From: Weissella koreensis KCTC 3621
GTDB lineage: Bacteria > Bacillota > Bacilli > Lactobacillales > Lactobacillaceae
Assembly: GCF_000277645.1 (NCBI RefSeq)
Contig: NZ_AKGG01000005.1
Span: forward strand, 372,001-436,000
Reading direction: 5' to 3'
DNA length: 64,000 nucleotides
The notes under the pieces are model-generated. The model was given only the letters and a program-made list of their open reading frames with translations, did no database searches and had not been told where the DNA came from. Each line of letters begins with the position of its first letter. The stretch's first letter is position 1. Below, one piece after another: positions 17,905 to 26,910 of the stretch. A program made the translations under genes and the position numbers.

Positions 17905-20900
17905 ATGGTGCCATTAAATGTTCGAAGTGCGTATAGTTTATTAAAAAGTCCGATGCTACCTAATGTATATACTGAATATGCTAAATATTTAGGTTATTCA
18001 GCCGTGGGTCTAGCTGATGAACAAAATTTATATGCAATGGTTAATTTTTATCAACAAGCTAAAAAGAATGGTCTAACACCTATTTTAGGAATAACTATTG
18101 AAGTTCAAGGCTTAATCAATAAGGGCATGACTTTTCCTCTGCATGTATATGTTCAAAATGAAACAGGTTATCAAAATTTATTGATACTAGCTAGTCAACA
18201 ACGAACACAGCAAAAAGCTTTGGATTTAACAACTTTAGCGCAGCAAAATCATTTATCTGGACTTTTAATTGTGATCCCACCAACAAGTGAGTTGTCGCTT
18301 AATTTAATGAATGATTTTAATCAAGGGCGTCTATTAATTGATCGGTTTAAAATATTACTAAATAGCGCACAACTTTGGCTTGGAATTGATTTACAGATGG
18401 ATGCTGAATTATTGAGAGCAGAAACTAAACTAAGTCAAGAAATGAATGTGCCATTACTGGCCTTTGATGAAATTAGATATGCAAAATCACAAGATCATTT
18501 TGCATATAAAGTTTTAACCTATTTAAAAGCTGGTGAGACCATTACTAATGTGGGTGCGGCTAAAAAAGAATCAGGTGAACAAGCCTTAAGGCAAAGGGAT
18601 GATTGGTACCAGTCCTATGTTGATTCAGGACTTCAAAGCGCGGCGGATGAAACAGATGTTTTGGCAAAAAAAGTTGATTTTACATTGCCACAAAGAAAAA
18701 TTGAGTTACCTAGTTTTTACGAAAGTAAGCAAGAAGCCAAACAAAAGTTATTGAAATTAACTCAATCAGGGCTTGAACGTTTAGCGATTTCATCAATTCA
18801 ATATCATCAATATCAAGAACGTTTAGAGTATGAATTGAAAATTATTGACGAGCTAGATTTTGATTATTATTTTTTAATTGTTTGGGATGTAATTAATTTC
18901 GCAAAAACCCATGAGATTATGACTGGACCCGGGCGCGGCTCGGTAGCGGGTTCTTTGGTGGCATATTGTTTAGGAATTACGGAAGTAGATCCGATTGCTT
19001 ATGATCTATTGTTTGAACGTTTTTTAAATCCTAAACGAGCACAAATGCCAGATATTGATATCGATATTCCGGATAATAAACGAGAAGTAGTTTTAGACTA
19101 TTTACATACAAAATATGGGCATGATAAAATTGCGCAAATTATTACTTTTTCAACGATGGGGATGAAGCAAAGTTTACGGGATGTAGCTCGAGTGTTCGGA
19201 CTTAAACCAACTGAGATCGATAAATTAGCACGCAGCTTGCCTAAAGATGCTATTAATTTAGAAGAAGCTTATCAAAAATCACAAAGTTTCCAAAATGAAA
19301 TTTTAGATCTTCCTGTTGACGGAGATTTATTGTGGAAAACAGCCTTACAGTTAACAGGAATACCACGAAACAGTTCGTTACATGCGGCTGGAGTAGTTAT
19401 TGCGAATAATCCTTTAGTGGAGTCTATTCCAGTACAATTAGGTGAGGATGGACGCTTAGTGACCCAATTAACGAAAAATCCGGTAGAGCAACTTGGTTTG
19501 TTGAAAATTGATTTTCTAGCATTATCTAATTTGAATATCTTAGCGATCGCATTGCGAGAAGTACACAAAATTGAACCAACGTTTGATTTGAAAACAATTG
19601 ATTTAAATGATCCAGAAACATTAGCTTTATTTGGCCTTGGTCAAACAAATGGTATCTTTCAGTTTGAATCAAATGGGATGAAACAAATGTTGCAGCAGAT
19701 GAAACCAGATCAATTTAATGATTTAGTTGCGGCTAATGCTCTATATCGGCCCGGTCCCATGGCCAATATTCCACATTTTATTGCGCGGAAGCATCAACAA
19801 GAAATGATTCCTAAAATTGCGGAAACTATTGATCAACTATTAGCACCAACTTATGGGGTAATTGTGTATCAAGAACAGGTGATGCGCGTTGCCGAAGAAT
19901 TTGCTGGATTTAGTTTGGCTGAAGCCGATTTGTTACGTCGTGCAATTTCTAAAAAAGATACCATTCAGATGGAAAAAGTTAAGAAACAATTTTTGACAGG
20001 AGCTCAAAAACTGGGTCAATATGATTTAGTAGCTGAAGAAGTCTATCAATATATTGAACGATTTGGATCATACGGATTTAATAAATCGCATGCGGTTGCA
20101 TATTCTAAATTAGCTTTTGAATTGGCCTTTTTAAAGGTACATTATCCGTTGGCTTTTTATAAAGCAGTCTTGAACTTAGAAATTAGTAATCAAGATAAGG
20201 TGCGTATTTATATAAATGAGGCTCGAATGCGGGGCGTTAAAGTTTTAGGACCGCAAATTAATCAGAGCTTTGCTGGTTACTCCGTGACAAATGATTATTT
20301 ACAGATGGGTCTAGCTAGCATTAAAGGTTTGCGTAAGGATTTTCGTGATCATTTAATTTTTTCACGTCAAACGAATGGACCATTTAAGAACTTGGGTGAT
20401 TTATTATTACGAATTGATCAACCTTTTCGACAAATGAAATTTTTGGAACCCTTGATTATGGCGGGAGGGTTAGATGCTTTACAACCCAATCGAAGGATGG
20501 TAAGTTTCATCTTACCTGGATATTTAGATGCAGTACAACTGGCTGGTAATTCATTGGATTTATTGAATCGATTGAAACCTAAACAAGTAGTAATGGATGA
20601 TTATACGAAAATCGAAAAATTAAATCAAGAATTTGCAGTTCTTGGAATTTATTTAAGTGGGCATCCTTTGGAAAAAATTATTCAAGAAGTTGATTCTAGT
20701 GTTTATACCAATGTAAGTGAGTTGATAGCAGGTCAAAATGGGGTGAAACTTATTTTGATGATCGATAAGGTTAAAGTAATTCGGACTAAAAAAGGAACTC
20801 AGATGGCATTTGTTGATACGACGGATTTAACAGGAAAGTTATCATTAACCGTTTTTCCAAAACAATATCAGCAATATCAGACTCATTTAGTTAACGGCGG

Positions 20901-21276
20901 ATTGATTGCTGTTTATGGAAATGTGGAGTATCAAAGAAATCAAATTGACTTACAAGTTGTGGTTGATCAAATGATCCCAGCCAATAGTTTGATTCAAAAT
21001 GATAAGCAAGCAGGGGTTGAGAAAATTAGTCAAGGAATTTGGTATATTCGGCCCCATGTTTGGCCAATTCCAGAAGCAAGACTTAAAAATCTTGCTCAAA
21101 TTGCACAAAATCATCCAGGGGCGAACGTAGTAATATTAATAAATCCTAAAAATAAAAAACAGGCCCTTAAATTATCTAGTGGTTATCAATTATCAGCTGG
21201 GCTTGAAGTAGAACAAAAATTAGTCCGAATTTTTGGGCAACAAAATATTTCATTTAAAGCAGTGAAGGTTGATTAA
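17905..21276 (+). CDS. dnaE: DNA polymerase III alpha subunit, DnaE type
   Basis: 1123 aa. In Firmicutes DnaE extends primers at the lagging strand before PolC takes over. N-terminal PHP domain (about 1-230), catalytic core with GPGRGSVAGSLVAY and the active-site Asp triplet PDIDIDIPD (about residue 380), fingers with RNSSLHAAGVVI and GIFQFES, then HhH and a C-terminal OB domain (about 960-1050; LILMIDKVKVIRTKKGTQMAF). A GGGGGG-type binding site precedes the ATG. pfkA and pyk, which often follow dnaE in homofermentative relatives, are absent, in line with heterofermentation. Confidence 0.95.
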   Translation: MVPLNVRSAYSLLKSPMLPNVYTEYAKYLGYSAVGLADEQNLYAMVNFYQQAKKNGLTPILGITIEVQGLINKGMTFPLHVYVQNETGYQNLLILASQQRTQQKALDLTTLAQQNHLSGLLIVIPPTSELSLNLMNDFNQGRLLIDRFKILLNSAQLWLGIDLQMDAELLRAETKLSQEMNVPLLAFDEIRYAKSQDHFAYKVLTYLKAGETITNVGAAKKESGEQALRQRDDWYQSYVDSGLQSAADETDVLAKKVDFTLPQRKIELPSFYESKQEAKQKLLKLTQSGLERLAISSIQYHQYQERLEYELKIIDELDFDYYFLIVWDVINFAKTHEIMTGPGRGSVAGSLVAYCLGITEVDPIAYDLLFERFLNPKRAQMPDIDIDIPDNKREVVLDYLHTKYGHDKIAQIITFSTMGMKQSLRDVARVFGLKPTEIDKLARSLPKDAINLEEAYQKSQSFQNEILDLPVDGDLLWKTALQLTGIPRNSSLHAAGVVIANNPLVESIPVQLGEDGRLVTQLTKNPVEQLGLLKIDFLALSNLNILAIALREVHKIEPTFDLKTIDLNDPETLALFGLGQTNGIFQFESNGMKQMLQQMKPDQFNDLVAANALYRPGPMANIPHFIARKHQQEMIPKIAETIDQLLAPTYGVIVYQEQVMRVAEEFAGFSLAEADLLRRAISKKDTIQMEKVKKQFLTGAQKLGQYDLVAEEVYQYIERFGSYGFNKSHAVAYSKLAFELAFLKVHYPLAFYKAVLNLEISNQDKVRIYINEARMRGVKVLGPQINQSFAGYSVTNDYLQMGLASIKGLRKDFRDHLIFSRQTNGPFKNLGDLLLRIDQPFRQMKFLEPLIMAGGLDALQPNRRMVSFILPGYLDAVQLAGNSLDLLNRLKPKQVVMDDYTKIEKLNQEFAVLGIYLSGHPLEKIIQEVDSSVYTNVSELIAGQNGVKLILMIDKVKVIRTKKGTQMAFVDTTDLTGKLSLTVFPKQYQQYQTHLVNGGLIAVYGNVEYQRNQIDLQVVVDQMIPANSLIQNDKQAGVEKISQGIWYIRPHVWPIPEARLKNLAQIAQNHPGANVVILINPKNKKQALKLSSGYQLSAGLEVEQKLVRIFGQQNISFKAVKVD

Positions 21277-21413
21277 CATAAACCAATTGTGTATGTTTGT
21301 TGCAATGATCTTCATATCTTCAAATAGGTTTGAATCTTTAATCCGTTATATTTATTAAGTTGACTTTCAAAATGTTTACAAATTGTTGAAAGAGGCCTTA
21401 GTCAAGATATAAG
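21277..21413 (+). promoter_or_regulatory. Gap after dnaE with candidate relA promoter
   Basis: No gene is seen between dnaE and relA (21277-21637). TTGAAA at 21386-21391 and TATAAG at 21408-21413 are 16 bases apart and would start transcription near 21420, giving relA a leader of more than 200 bases. Nothing else is recognised before 21500. Confidence 0.45.
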
Positions 21414-21505
21414 AAATGATTTTAAGACGAAGTTTTTTTGTTTTAAAAGAACAGATCCAACGAGTCTTGATATAAATTTGTAGTATTATAAAAATTATTA
21501 ATTAG

Positions 21506-21613
21506 GATTGGTTTTTAAACGTTGCAGGTCGTGGTTTGTCAGGTAGCTTATTTTTAGTTACAATGATATTATCAAAACCGATTAAATGCTGCGGGTGAAA
21601 ATCCCTATCGGCA
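21506..21613 (+). promoter_or_regulatory. Structured leader RNA of relA with an FMN-riboswitch-like segment
   Basis: GATTGGTTTT (21506-21515) pairs with AAAACCGATT (21574-21583), enclosing a hairpin GTAGCT/AGTTAC (21543-21548, 21556-21561). Next, 21592-21615 reads like the second conserved block of RFN elements (GGGTGAAAATCCCTA then CGGC), 19 of 24 positions against the consensus as I know it, and folds with GGG/CCC and TGC/GCA pairs. The remaining RFN blocks are not found, so this is not called a riboswitch. Confidence 0.5.
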
Positions 21614-21637
21614 ATCAATCGAGAAATCAGGTTTAAT

Positions 21638-23872
21638 ATGACAGAAGCAAAAGTATATACACAAACAGAAGTACATGATATTTACACTAGCTATATGAAT
21701 GCAAATCATGTTGACGCAGTAGATCGTGCCTTTGAGTATGCCAACGGACTACATAAAGAACAACGACGACGGTCTGGCGAACCATATATTATTCATCCCA
21801 TTCAAGTGGCAGGGATTTTAGCTGATTTATATATGGATCCGGATACAGTTATTGCTGGTTATTTACATGATGTTGTAGAGGATACGCCTGCTGAATTAGA
21901 AGATATTGTGGAACGGTTTGGGGAAGATGTCGCAGCAATTGTTGATGGTGTTTCGAAAATTTCTAAAATAGAATATAAATCGGATTCAGAACGTTTAGCA
22001 GAAAACCATCGTAAGTTGCTCTTGGCGATGTCCCATGACATTCGTGTAATTTTTGTTAAATTGGCTGACCGGTTGCATAATATTCGAACGTTGGATGCTT
22101 TGAACCCAGCAAAACAAAAGCGTATTGCAGGGGAAACTTTGGAAATCTATGCACCATTAGCTGATCGTTTAGGAATTATGACAATTAAATGGGAATTAGA
22201 AGATACTTCTCTTCGTTATCTTGATTATGAAGCATATCATGCTATTGCACAGGACATGCAGCTTCGTCGAAATGAACGCTTAGAAATTGTTGCAACGGCT
22301 GTTGATGAAATTAAGGTTACAATTGATAATTTGAAATTGAAGAATGTTTCAGTTTACGGAAGACCTAAACATATTTATTCTATCTACCGTAAGATGCAAA
22401 AGAAACAAAAAGCATTTGAAGAAATTTATGATTTGTTGGCAATTCGAGTTATTGTAAATTCAATTGGAGACTGTTATGCCGTTTTAGGGGCAATTCATTC
22501 CCATTGGACACCGATGCCTGGTCGGTTTAAGGATTATATTGCTTTACCTAAAGCGAATGGATATCAATCGCTTCATACTTCTGTAATTGGTCCTGAAGGT
22601 CGTCCGTTGGAAATTCAAATCAGAACACATGATATGCATGAGGTGGCTGAATTTGGTGTAGCAGCTCACTGGGCTTATAAAGAAGGTAAGTTCGATGGAG
22701 CAGATGTTCAAAATTCAGATCAACAACAATTAAATATGATTCAAAGCATTTTAGAATTACAAACAGAGTCGAAAGATTCTGGTGATTTCATGGAAACAGT
22801 CAAAAGTGATCTTTTCACAGATCGAGTCTATGCGTTTACACCTTTAGGCGATGTAGTTGAACTGACCCAAGGGGCGGGTCCATTAGATATGGCTTATTCG
22901 ATTCACACAAAGGTTGGAAATTCTACAACTGGAGCAAAAGTAAATGGTAAGATTGTTCCTTTAGATTATGAAATTAAGACGGGTGATATTGTTGAAATCA
23001 TTACTAGTGCAATAGCTAAGCCGAATCGTGATTGGCTTAAATTAGTTAAGACGCGACGAGCACGTAATAAAATACGACAATATTTTAAAAAGCAAAACCA
23101 TTCAGAAAATTCAATTGCTGGAAAACAGGAATTGATGAATTATTTAATTTCTCAAGGATATAATCTCGATGAATTAATGACAAATAAAAATACTGAACAA
23201 GTGATGGAACGTCTACATTATCAATCAATCGGAGATATGTATGCAGCGATTGGCTACGGTGATCAATCAGTCCAAGGGGTGACGAATAAGTTAACAGAAG
23301 ACCTCCGTAAACGAATGGAAGAACAACGCTTGTCTGAAGAGGAAGCTTTGGTCTTTGAACAACATGAAACAGTTGCAAAAGATGAAGAAGATCATAAAAC
23401 TAAGCATCATCATGGTGATGATCCAATTGTGATTCAAGGGATTGATTCAATGCTTGTACGCTTAGGGCGTTGCTGTACGCCTGTTCCAGGAGATGATGTT
23501 GTTGGATATATTACCAAGGGTCGAGGTGTTTCGGTACATCGAGTGGGTTGCCCTAATTTAGCAAGTGAAGCTGAATTAAGTCAACGATTGGTTGATGTCA
23601 AATGGGATGAAGACTCAGATAATAGTAAACGTGAATATGTAACAGATCTAGTGGTAACTGGAGAAAGTCGAGCACGCTTGTTGAATGACGTTATCAGAAT
23701 GATCGGAAACCATGCACAGACCTTGAATTCAATTAATGGTCGGGTTGATGGTAACAATCAAGCGATTATATCGTTGACGGTTGAGGTGCACAACTTAGCT
23801 CAATTAGAACGGGTGATGGATTCGATTAAAAATGTTAAGGATGTTAGTTCCGTTAAAAGGGCATTTAAGTAA
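21638..23872 (+). CDS. relA: Bifunctional (p)ppGpp synthetase/hydrolase (Rel)
   Basis: 744 aa, full-length RSH protein. The hydrolase domain (about 25-180) keeps HD and HDVVEDT; the synthetase domain (about 230-370) keeps GRFKDYIALPKANGYQSLHT and the EIQIRT strand. TGS (about 395-460), the zinc-finger/helical region with RLGRCCTPVPGDDVVGY, and a C-terminal ACT domain follow. Both activities should be intact. The ribosome binding site is weak (CAGGT), and translation may depend on the structured leader just upstream. The dtd gene that commonly follows rel is absent. Confidence 0.95.
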   Translation: MTEAKVYTQTEVHDIYTSYMNANHVDAVDRAFEYANGLHKEQRRRSGEPYIIHPIQVAGILADLYMDPDTVIAGYLHDVVEDTPAELEDIVERFGEDVAAIVDGVSKISKIEYKSDSERLAENHRKLLLAMSHDIRVIFVKLADRLHNIRTLDALNPAKQKRIAGETLEIYAPLADRLGIMTIKWELEDTSLRYLDYEAYHAIAQDMQLRRNERLEIVATAVDEIKVTIDNLKLKNVSVYGRPKHIYSIYRKMQKKQKAFEEIYDLLAIRVIVNSIGDCYAVLGAIHSHWTPMPGRFKDYIALPKANGYQSLHTSVIGPEGRPLEIQIRTHDMHEVAEFGVAAHWAYKEGKFDGADVQNSDQQQLNMIQSILELQTESKDSGDFMETVKSDLFTDRVYAFTPLGDVVELTQGAGPLDMAYSIHTKVGNSTTGAKVNGKIVPLDYEIKTGDIVEIITSAIAKPNRDWLKLVKTRRARNKIRQYFKKQNHSENSIAGKQELMNYLISQGYNLDELMTNKNTEQVMERLHYQSIGDMYAAIGYGDQSVQGVTNKLTEDLRKRMEEQRLSEEEALVFEQHETVAKDEEDHKTKHHHGDDPIVIQGIDSMLVRLGRCCTPVPGDDVVGYITKGRGVSVHRVGCPNLASEAELSQRLVDVKWDEDSDNSKREYVTDLVVTGESRARLLNDVIRMIGNHAQTLNSINGRVDGNNQAIISLTVEVHNLAQLERVMDSIKNVKDVSSVKRAFK

Positions 23873-23946
23873 GTTAAAATAGTATTACGCTGATACGTGA
23901 ATCAAAAATAAAAATGGTTCGCGAAATTTTTGATGATATTCAAAGA

Positions 23947-23981
23947 AGATTGGGGTTTTATTTATCCTGGTCTCTTTTTTT
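23947..23981 (+). terminator. Terminator after relA
   Basis: AGATTGGGG (23947-23955) pairs with TCCTGGTCT (23965-23973) using several G-T pairs, followed by seven T. The rest of the gap up to 24219 is AT-rich and holds no gene I can support. Confidence 0.65.
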
Positions 23982-24219
23982 ATGGGCTTTAAATTATAAA
24001 AAAAGAGATTTAATTTATATTTTAAAATATTTTTGCATGATTAAAAAAATCATAGTACTCGATATTTAAGGCTTTCTTTAAGCTTTAAGTGTTGTAATAG
24101 GGCTGTTATAACAGGTAATTTTGAGACTAAATATTAATATTTGATGAAAAATTACGTCATTAAATGCCTCAATTTATCAAAATATCGTGAATTTTGGTAA
24201 TATAAGTGAACAAATTCTT

Positions 24220-24249
24220 TTGACAGTCGTAATTTAAGCATGTTAATCT
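24220..24249 (+). promoter_or_regulatory. Promoter of the orphan antitoxin gene
   Basis: Consensus TTGACA at 24220-24225, 18-base spacer, and an extended -10 TGTTAATCT at 24241-24249. Confidence 0.65.
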
Positions 24250-24292
24250 AATAACACATTTGAAATTTATATAAAAACGAGAGGAAGAACTT

Positions 24293-24466
24293 ATGGCAGA
24301 AAAATTAATTCAATTAAGAGTTGAAGAGGGTGTTAAAGACGCCGCTGATGAAATTTTTAAGACACAAGGGCTAACTACCCAAACAGCAATTAAAATTTTC
24401 CTAACGCAAGTTGCCAATACTGGTGACTCACCATTTTCAAACTTGTTCACAAAAAAAGAACAATAA
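24293..24466 (+). CDS. RelB/DinJ-family antitoxin, no adjacent toxin
   Basis: 57 aa. The sequence IQLRVEEGVKDAADEIF and the ribbon-helix-helix segment GLTTQTAIKIFLTQV match DinJ/RelB antitoxins, which bind DNA as dimers and neutralise a YafQ/RelE RNase through their C-terminus. The C-terminal tail is short (about 17 residues; DinJ has about 50), so toxin binding may be lost. GAGAGG precedes the ATG. It has its own promoter and terminator, and no RelE/YafQ-like frame lies on either side. It could be an orphan regulator or a relic. Confidence 0.75.
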   Translation: MAEKLIQLRVEEGVKDAADEIFKTQGLTTQTAIKIFLTQVANTGDSPFSNLFTKKEQ

Positions 24467-24490
24467 AAATTTAATTAAAGAATGACTTAA

Positions 24491-24546
24491 AAAAGACGTG
24501 GTTTTTAAAGCTTTTTAGCAATTAATAACAATCACGTCTTTTTTTA
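24491..24546 (+). terminator. Terminator after the antitoxin gene
   Basis: AAAAGACGTG (24491-24500) and CACGTCTTTT (24533-24542) pair perfectly around a 32-base loop that contains a small AAAGCTTT palindrome; a T run follows. Confidence 0.7.
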
Positions 24547-24652
24547 TGGCATAATAGAGTTTAACCTTAAGAACCAGATGGATTTAAGTTAGTAGACGAA
24601 TTATGTAATTTGGTTACACGATTTAAATAATAAATTAATGAGAGAGTTTAAG

Positions 24653-25546
24653 ATGGAAAAAAAAGTCGGTATAATTATTACAGCTAAAGTAACTGATGAA
24701 AATGAGCAATCTTTCTTTGCACAAATTGATGGAGTTACTTATGAAATTGATAAAAGTGAGCTTCAAAAGCCCCTCCATATCGGGGGATTAGTGACTGGCT
24801 TTGCTTATGAAAACCAATCTAATCAGCTTCAAATTACCAAAAACATTCCAGATGTTCGTTTGGGACATTATGCTTTTGGAACGGTCACTGATGTAAGACG
24901 AGACCTTGGGGTGTTCGTGGATATAGGATTGCCAAATAAGGACTTAGTGGTTTCTTTGGATGAATTACCTACAATTAAAGAATTATGGCCACAACGTGGG
25001 GATCGACTCATGATTACTCTACGGATCGATAATAAAGATCGTTTATGGGGTGAGTTGGCCACTAATGAAATTTTGAATGCAGTTCGAATTCCAGCTAAGA
25101 CCAGTATGAAAGGCCAAAAGCATGTAAAGGCAACGGTCTATCGTTTGAAGATGGTAGGAACTTTGGTCTTAACAGAAGATTTTAATATGGGATTTATCCA
25201 TCCTAGTGAACGTTATCATGAACCACGGATGGGTGAACAGCTGGATACACGAGTCATTGGAGTAAGACCTGATGGAATTTTGAACCTATCATTAAAGCCA
25301 ATGGCCTATCAAGCTATTGATGGAGATGCCAAAATGATATTGACACTTCTACAACGATCACGGACAGGGCGTTTGCCATACAATGATAAATCTGAACCAG
25401 AGTCAATCACAAATTATTTTGGGATGTCAAAGGGGCAGTTCAAGCGGGCTTTAGGTCACTTATATAAAGAACATCTGATTCAACAAGATGAAGAAGGAAT
25501 TTTATTAGTAGTTGATCAATCGACTAATGATGAACAAGAAGATTAA
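24653..25546 (+). CDS. cvfB: CvfB-like S1 RNA-binding protein
   Basis: 297 aa. Several S1-type OB folds (for example YAFGTVTDVRRDLGVFVDIG and MGEQLDTRVIGVRPDGILNLSL) and a C-terminal winged helix (ITNYFGMSKGQFKRALGHLYKE) give the CvfB/YitL architecture. In staphylococci it influences virulence gene expression; here an RNA-binding role is inferred. The ATG at 24653 is chosen over 24638 because GAGAG lies 6-10 bases before it. It opens a run of small genes cvfB-ribT-rluB where xerD, scpA and scpB are usually interleaved. Confidence 0.85.
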   Translation: MEKKVGIIITAKVTDENEQSFFAQIDGVTYEIDKSELQKPLHIGGLVTGFAYENQSNQLQITKNIPDVRLGHYAFGTVTDVRRDLGVFVDIGLPNKDLVVSLDELPTIKELWPQRGDRLMITLRIDNKDRLWGELATNEILNAVRIPAKTSMKGQKHVKATVYRLKMVGTLVLTEDFNMGFIHPSERYHEPRMGEQLDTRVIGVRPDGILNLSLKPMAYQAIDGDAKMILTLLQRSRTGRLPYNDKSEPESITNYFGMSKGQFKRALGHLYKEHLIQQDEEGILLVVDQSTNDEQED

Positions 25547-25581
25547 AATAATTTGTCAATTAAGATGAGGAGAGCAACAGC

Positions 25582-25971
25582 ATGTTAGTGATGGTTTCAG
25601 AAACGCAACCTAAAATTGCGATGGGACTGATGTCACATGTTGATAATCTACCAACTTTTGTGGAGATCCAACGTGAAGTGAATTGGTACCATGCTAATTC
25701 GAATAGACATTTAATGTTATGGAAAGATCCAAAAACAAGACATTTCACAGCGGTTATCGGCGTTGAAGAAATGGAAGAAATTCTAATTTTGCAGCTCGTG
25801 GCATTTAGCCCAGAAGTCGTAAACTATGAACGTAAATTAGTTGGTGGTGAAATTTACACGGCATTAACTAATTGGTTTCCTAACACTATTTTAATGGGTA
25901 CTATTCGTACACAAAAGATCTTAAATAAATGGCAAAAACAACAATTATCAGATTTAGATTTATCTGATTAG
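25582..25971 (+). CDS. RibT-like GNAT-fold protein
   Basis: 129 aa. Resembles B. subtilis RibT at KIAMGLMSHV, NRHLMLWKD and AVIGVEE. RibT is a small acetyltransferase-fold protein of unclear function. The acetyl-CoA loop, usually RxxGxG, reads RKLVGGE here, so activity is uncertain. GAGGAG lies upstream. It starts 35 bases after cvfB and ends 13 bases before rluB; in many lactobacilli scpA and scpB sit in the latter gap. Confidence 0.7.
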   Translation: MLVMVSETQPKIAMGLMSHVDNLPTFVEIQREVNWYHANSNRHLMLWKDPKTRHFTAVIGVEEMEEILILQLVAFSPEVVNYERKLVGGEIYTALTNWFPNTILMGTIRTQKILNKWQKQQLSDLDLSD

Positions 25972-25984
25972 AAGTGAGGATTAA

Positions 25985-26731
25985 ATGGCAGAAAGATTAC
26001 AAAAGGTAATGGCACAAGCTGGTGTTGCTTCAAGACGAGCCTCTGAAAAGCTTATTGCTGAAGGACATGTTACCGTTAATGGAAAGATCGTGACTGAATT
26101 GGGAACACGCGTAGAACCAGGTAATAAGATTGAAGTCGATGGTAGTCCCATTGAAGGCTCTGAAAAATTGGTTTATTATCTCTTAAATAAGCCACGTGGT
26201 GTTGTCACTACGGCTTCAGATGAAAAGGGACGGACTACTGTTATTGATGTTTTAGATGAAGTCAAAGAACGAGTTTACCCTGTAGGGAGATTGGATTATG
26301 ACACCACCGGAGCTCTGTTACTAACTAATGATGGGGAATTGGCGAACCAATTAATGCACCCGCGTTATAAAATAGATAAGGTTTATGTGGCTAAAGTAAA
26401 AGGTGTACCCACTAATGACGAATTGAAAGCACTACGACTAGGTGTGGTTGTAGATGGTAAGAAAACTGCCGAGGCGCGTGCTGATATTCTTCGTACTGAT
26501 CGAAAAAAAGGTACTTCAACAATTCAGTTAACAATTCATGAGGGCCGTTATCACCAGGTCAAAGAAATGTTAAAAACAGTTGGGCATCCGGTTATTAAGT
26601 TACATCGTGAACGTTATGGAATGTTAGAAGTCACTGATTTAGCATCAGGTGAATATCGAGCACTTCGACATGACGAAGTACAATATCTTAAAAACGGACG
26701 GCAAATGCGGAAGAGTTCAGGTCGCTTGTAA
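25985..26731 (+). CDS. rluB: 23S rRNA pseudouridine synthase, RluB family
   Basis: 248 aa. N-terminal S4 RNA-binding domain (about 3-60; RLQKVMAQAGVASRRASEKLI) and an RsuA/RluB catalytic domain with GRLDYDTTGALLLTNDG, whose Asp is the nucleophile, and GRYHQVKEMLK near the end. It modifies uridine in the 23S peptidyl-transferase region. GTGAGGA precedes the ATG. A strong terminator follows. Confidence 0.93.
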   Translation: MAERLQKVMAQAGVASRRASEKLIAEGHVTVNGKIVTELGTRVEPGNKIEVDGSPIEGSEKLVYYLLNKPRGVVTTASDEKGRTTVIDVLDEVKERVYPVGRLDYDTTGALLLTNDGELANQLMHPRYKIDKVYVAKVKGVPTNDELKALRLGVVVDGKKTAEARADILRTDRKKGTSTIQLTIHEGRYHQVKEMLKTVGHPVIKLHRERYGMLEVTDLASGEYRALRHDEVQYLKNGRQMRKSSGRL

Positions 26732-26741
26732 TACTTTAACG

Positions 26742-26786
26742 GATTTGTAGCTATTATTTCAGATAATAGGTATAGATCTTTTTTTA
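26742..26786 (+). terminator. Terminator after rluB
   Basis: Sixteen-base arms (26742-26757 and 26763-26778) pair with one mismatch and two G-T pairs around TTCAG, followed by a T run. Confidence 0.85.
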
Positions 26787-26910
26787 TTTGAGGAATGTAT
26801 TTATTTAATAAAAACAATAGCTAATAAAGAATTATAACGGTATATTTGATAAGGACAAATTAGTTGTTGCTAATTTATTAAGTAATTCCATTAAGAGAGG
26901 GGCAGATTGA

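Noticed and set aside
21592..21615. Full FMN riboswitch call before relA
   Set aside because: Only one conserved block resembles RFN; the other blocks and the P1 helix arrangement are not found, and the start codon follows too closely.
23085..23378. Minus-strand open frame of 97 codons inside relA
   Set aside because: It lies wholly within a conserved coding gene, has no ribosome binding site or family features, and its composition is that of an antisense shadow. The same applies to the other short antisense frames within genes.
24100..24292. Toxin gene next to the RelB/DinJ antitoxin
   Set aside because: No frame of sufficient length exists on either strand between relA and the antitoxin, and a terminator closes the other side.
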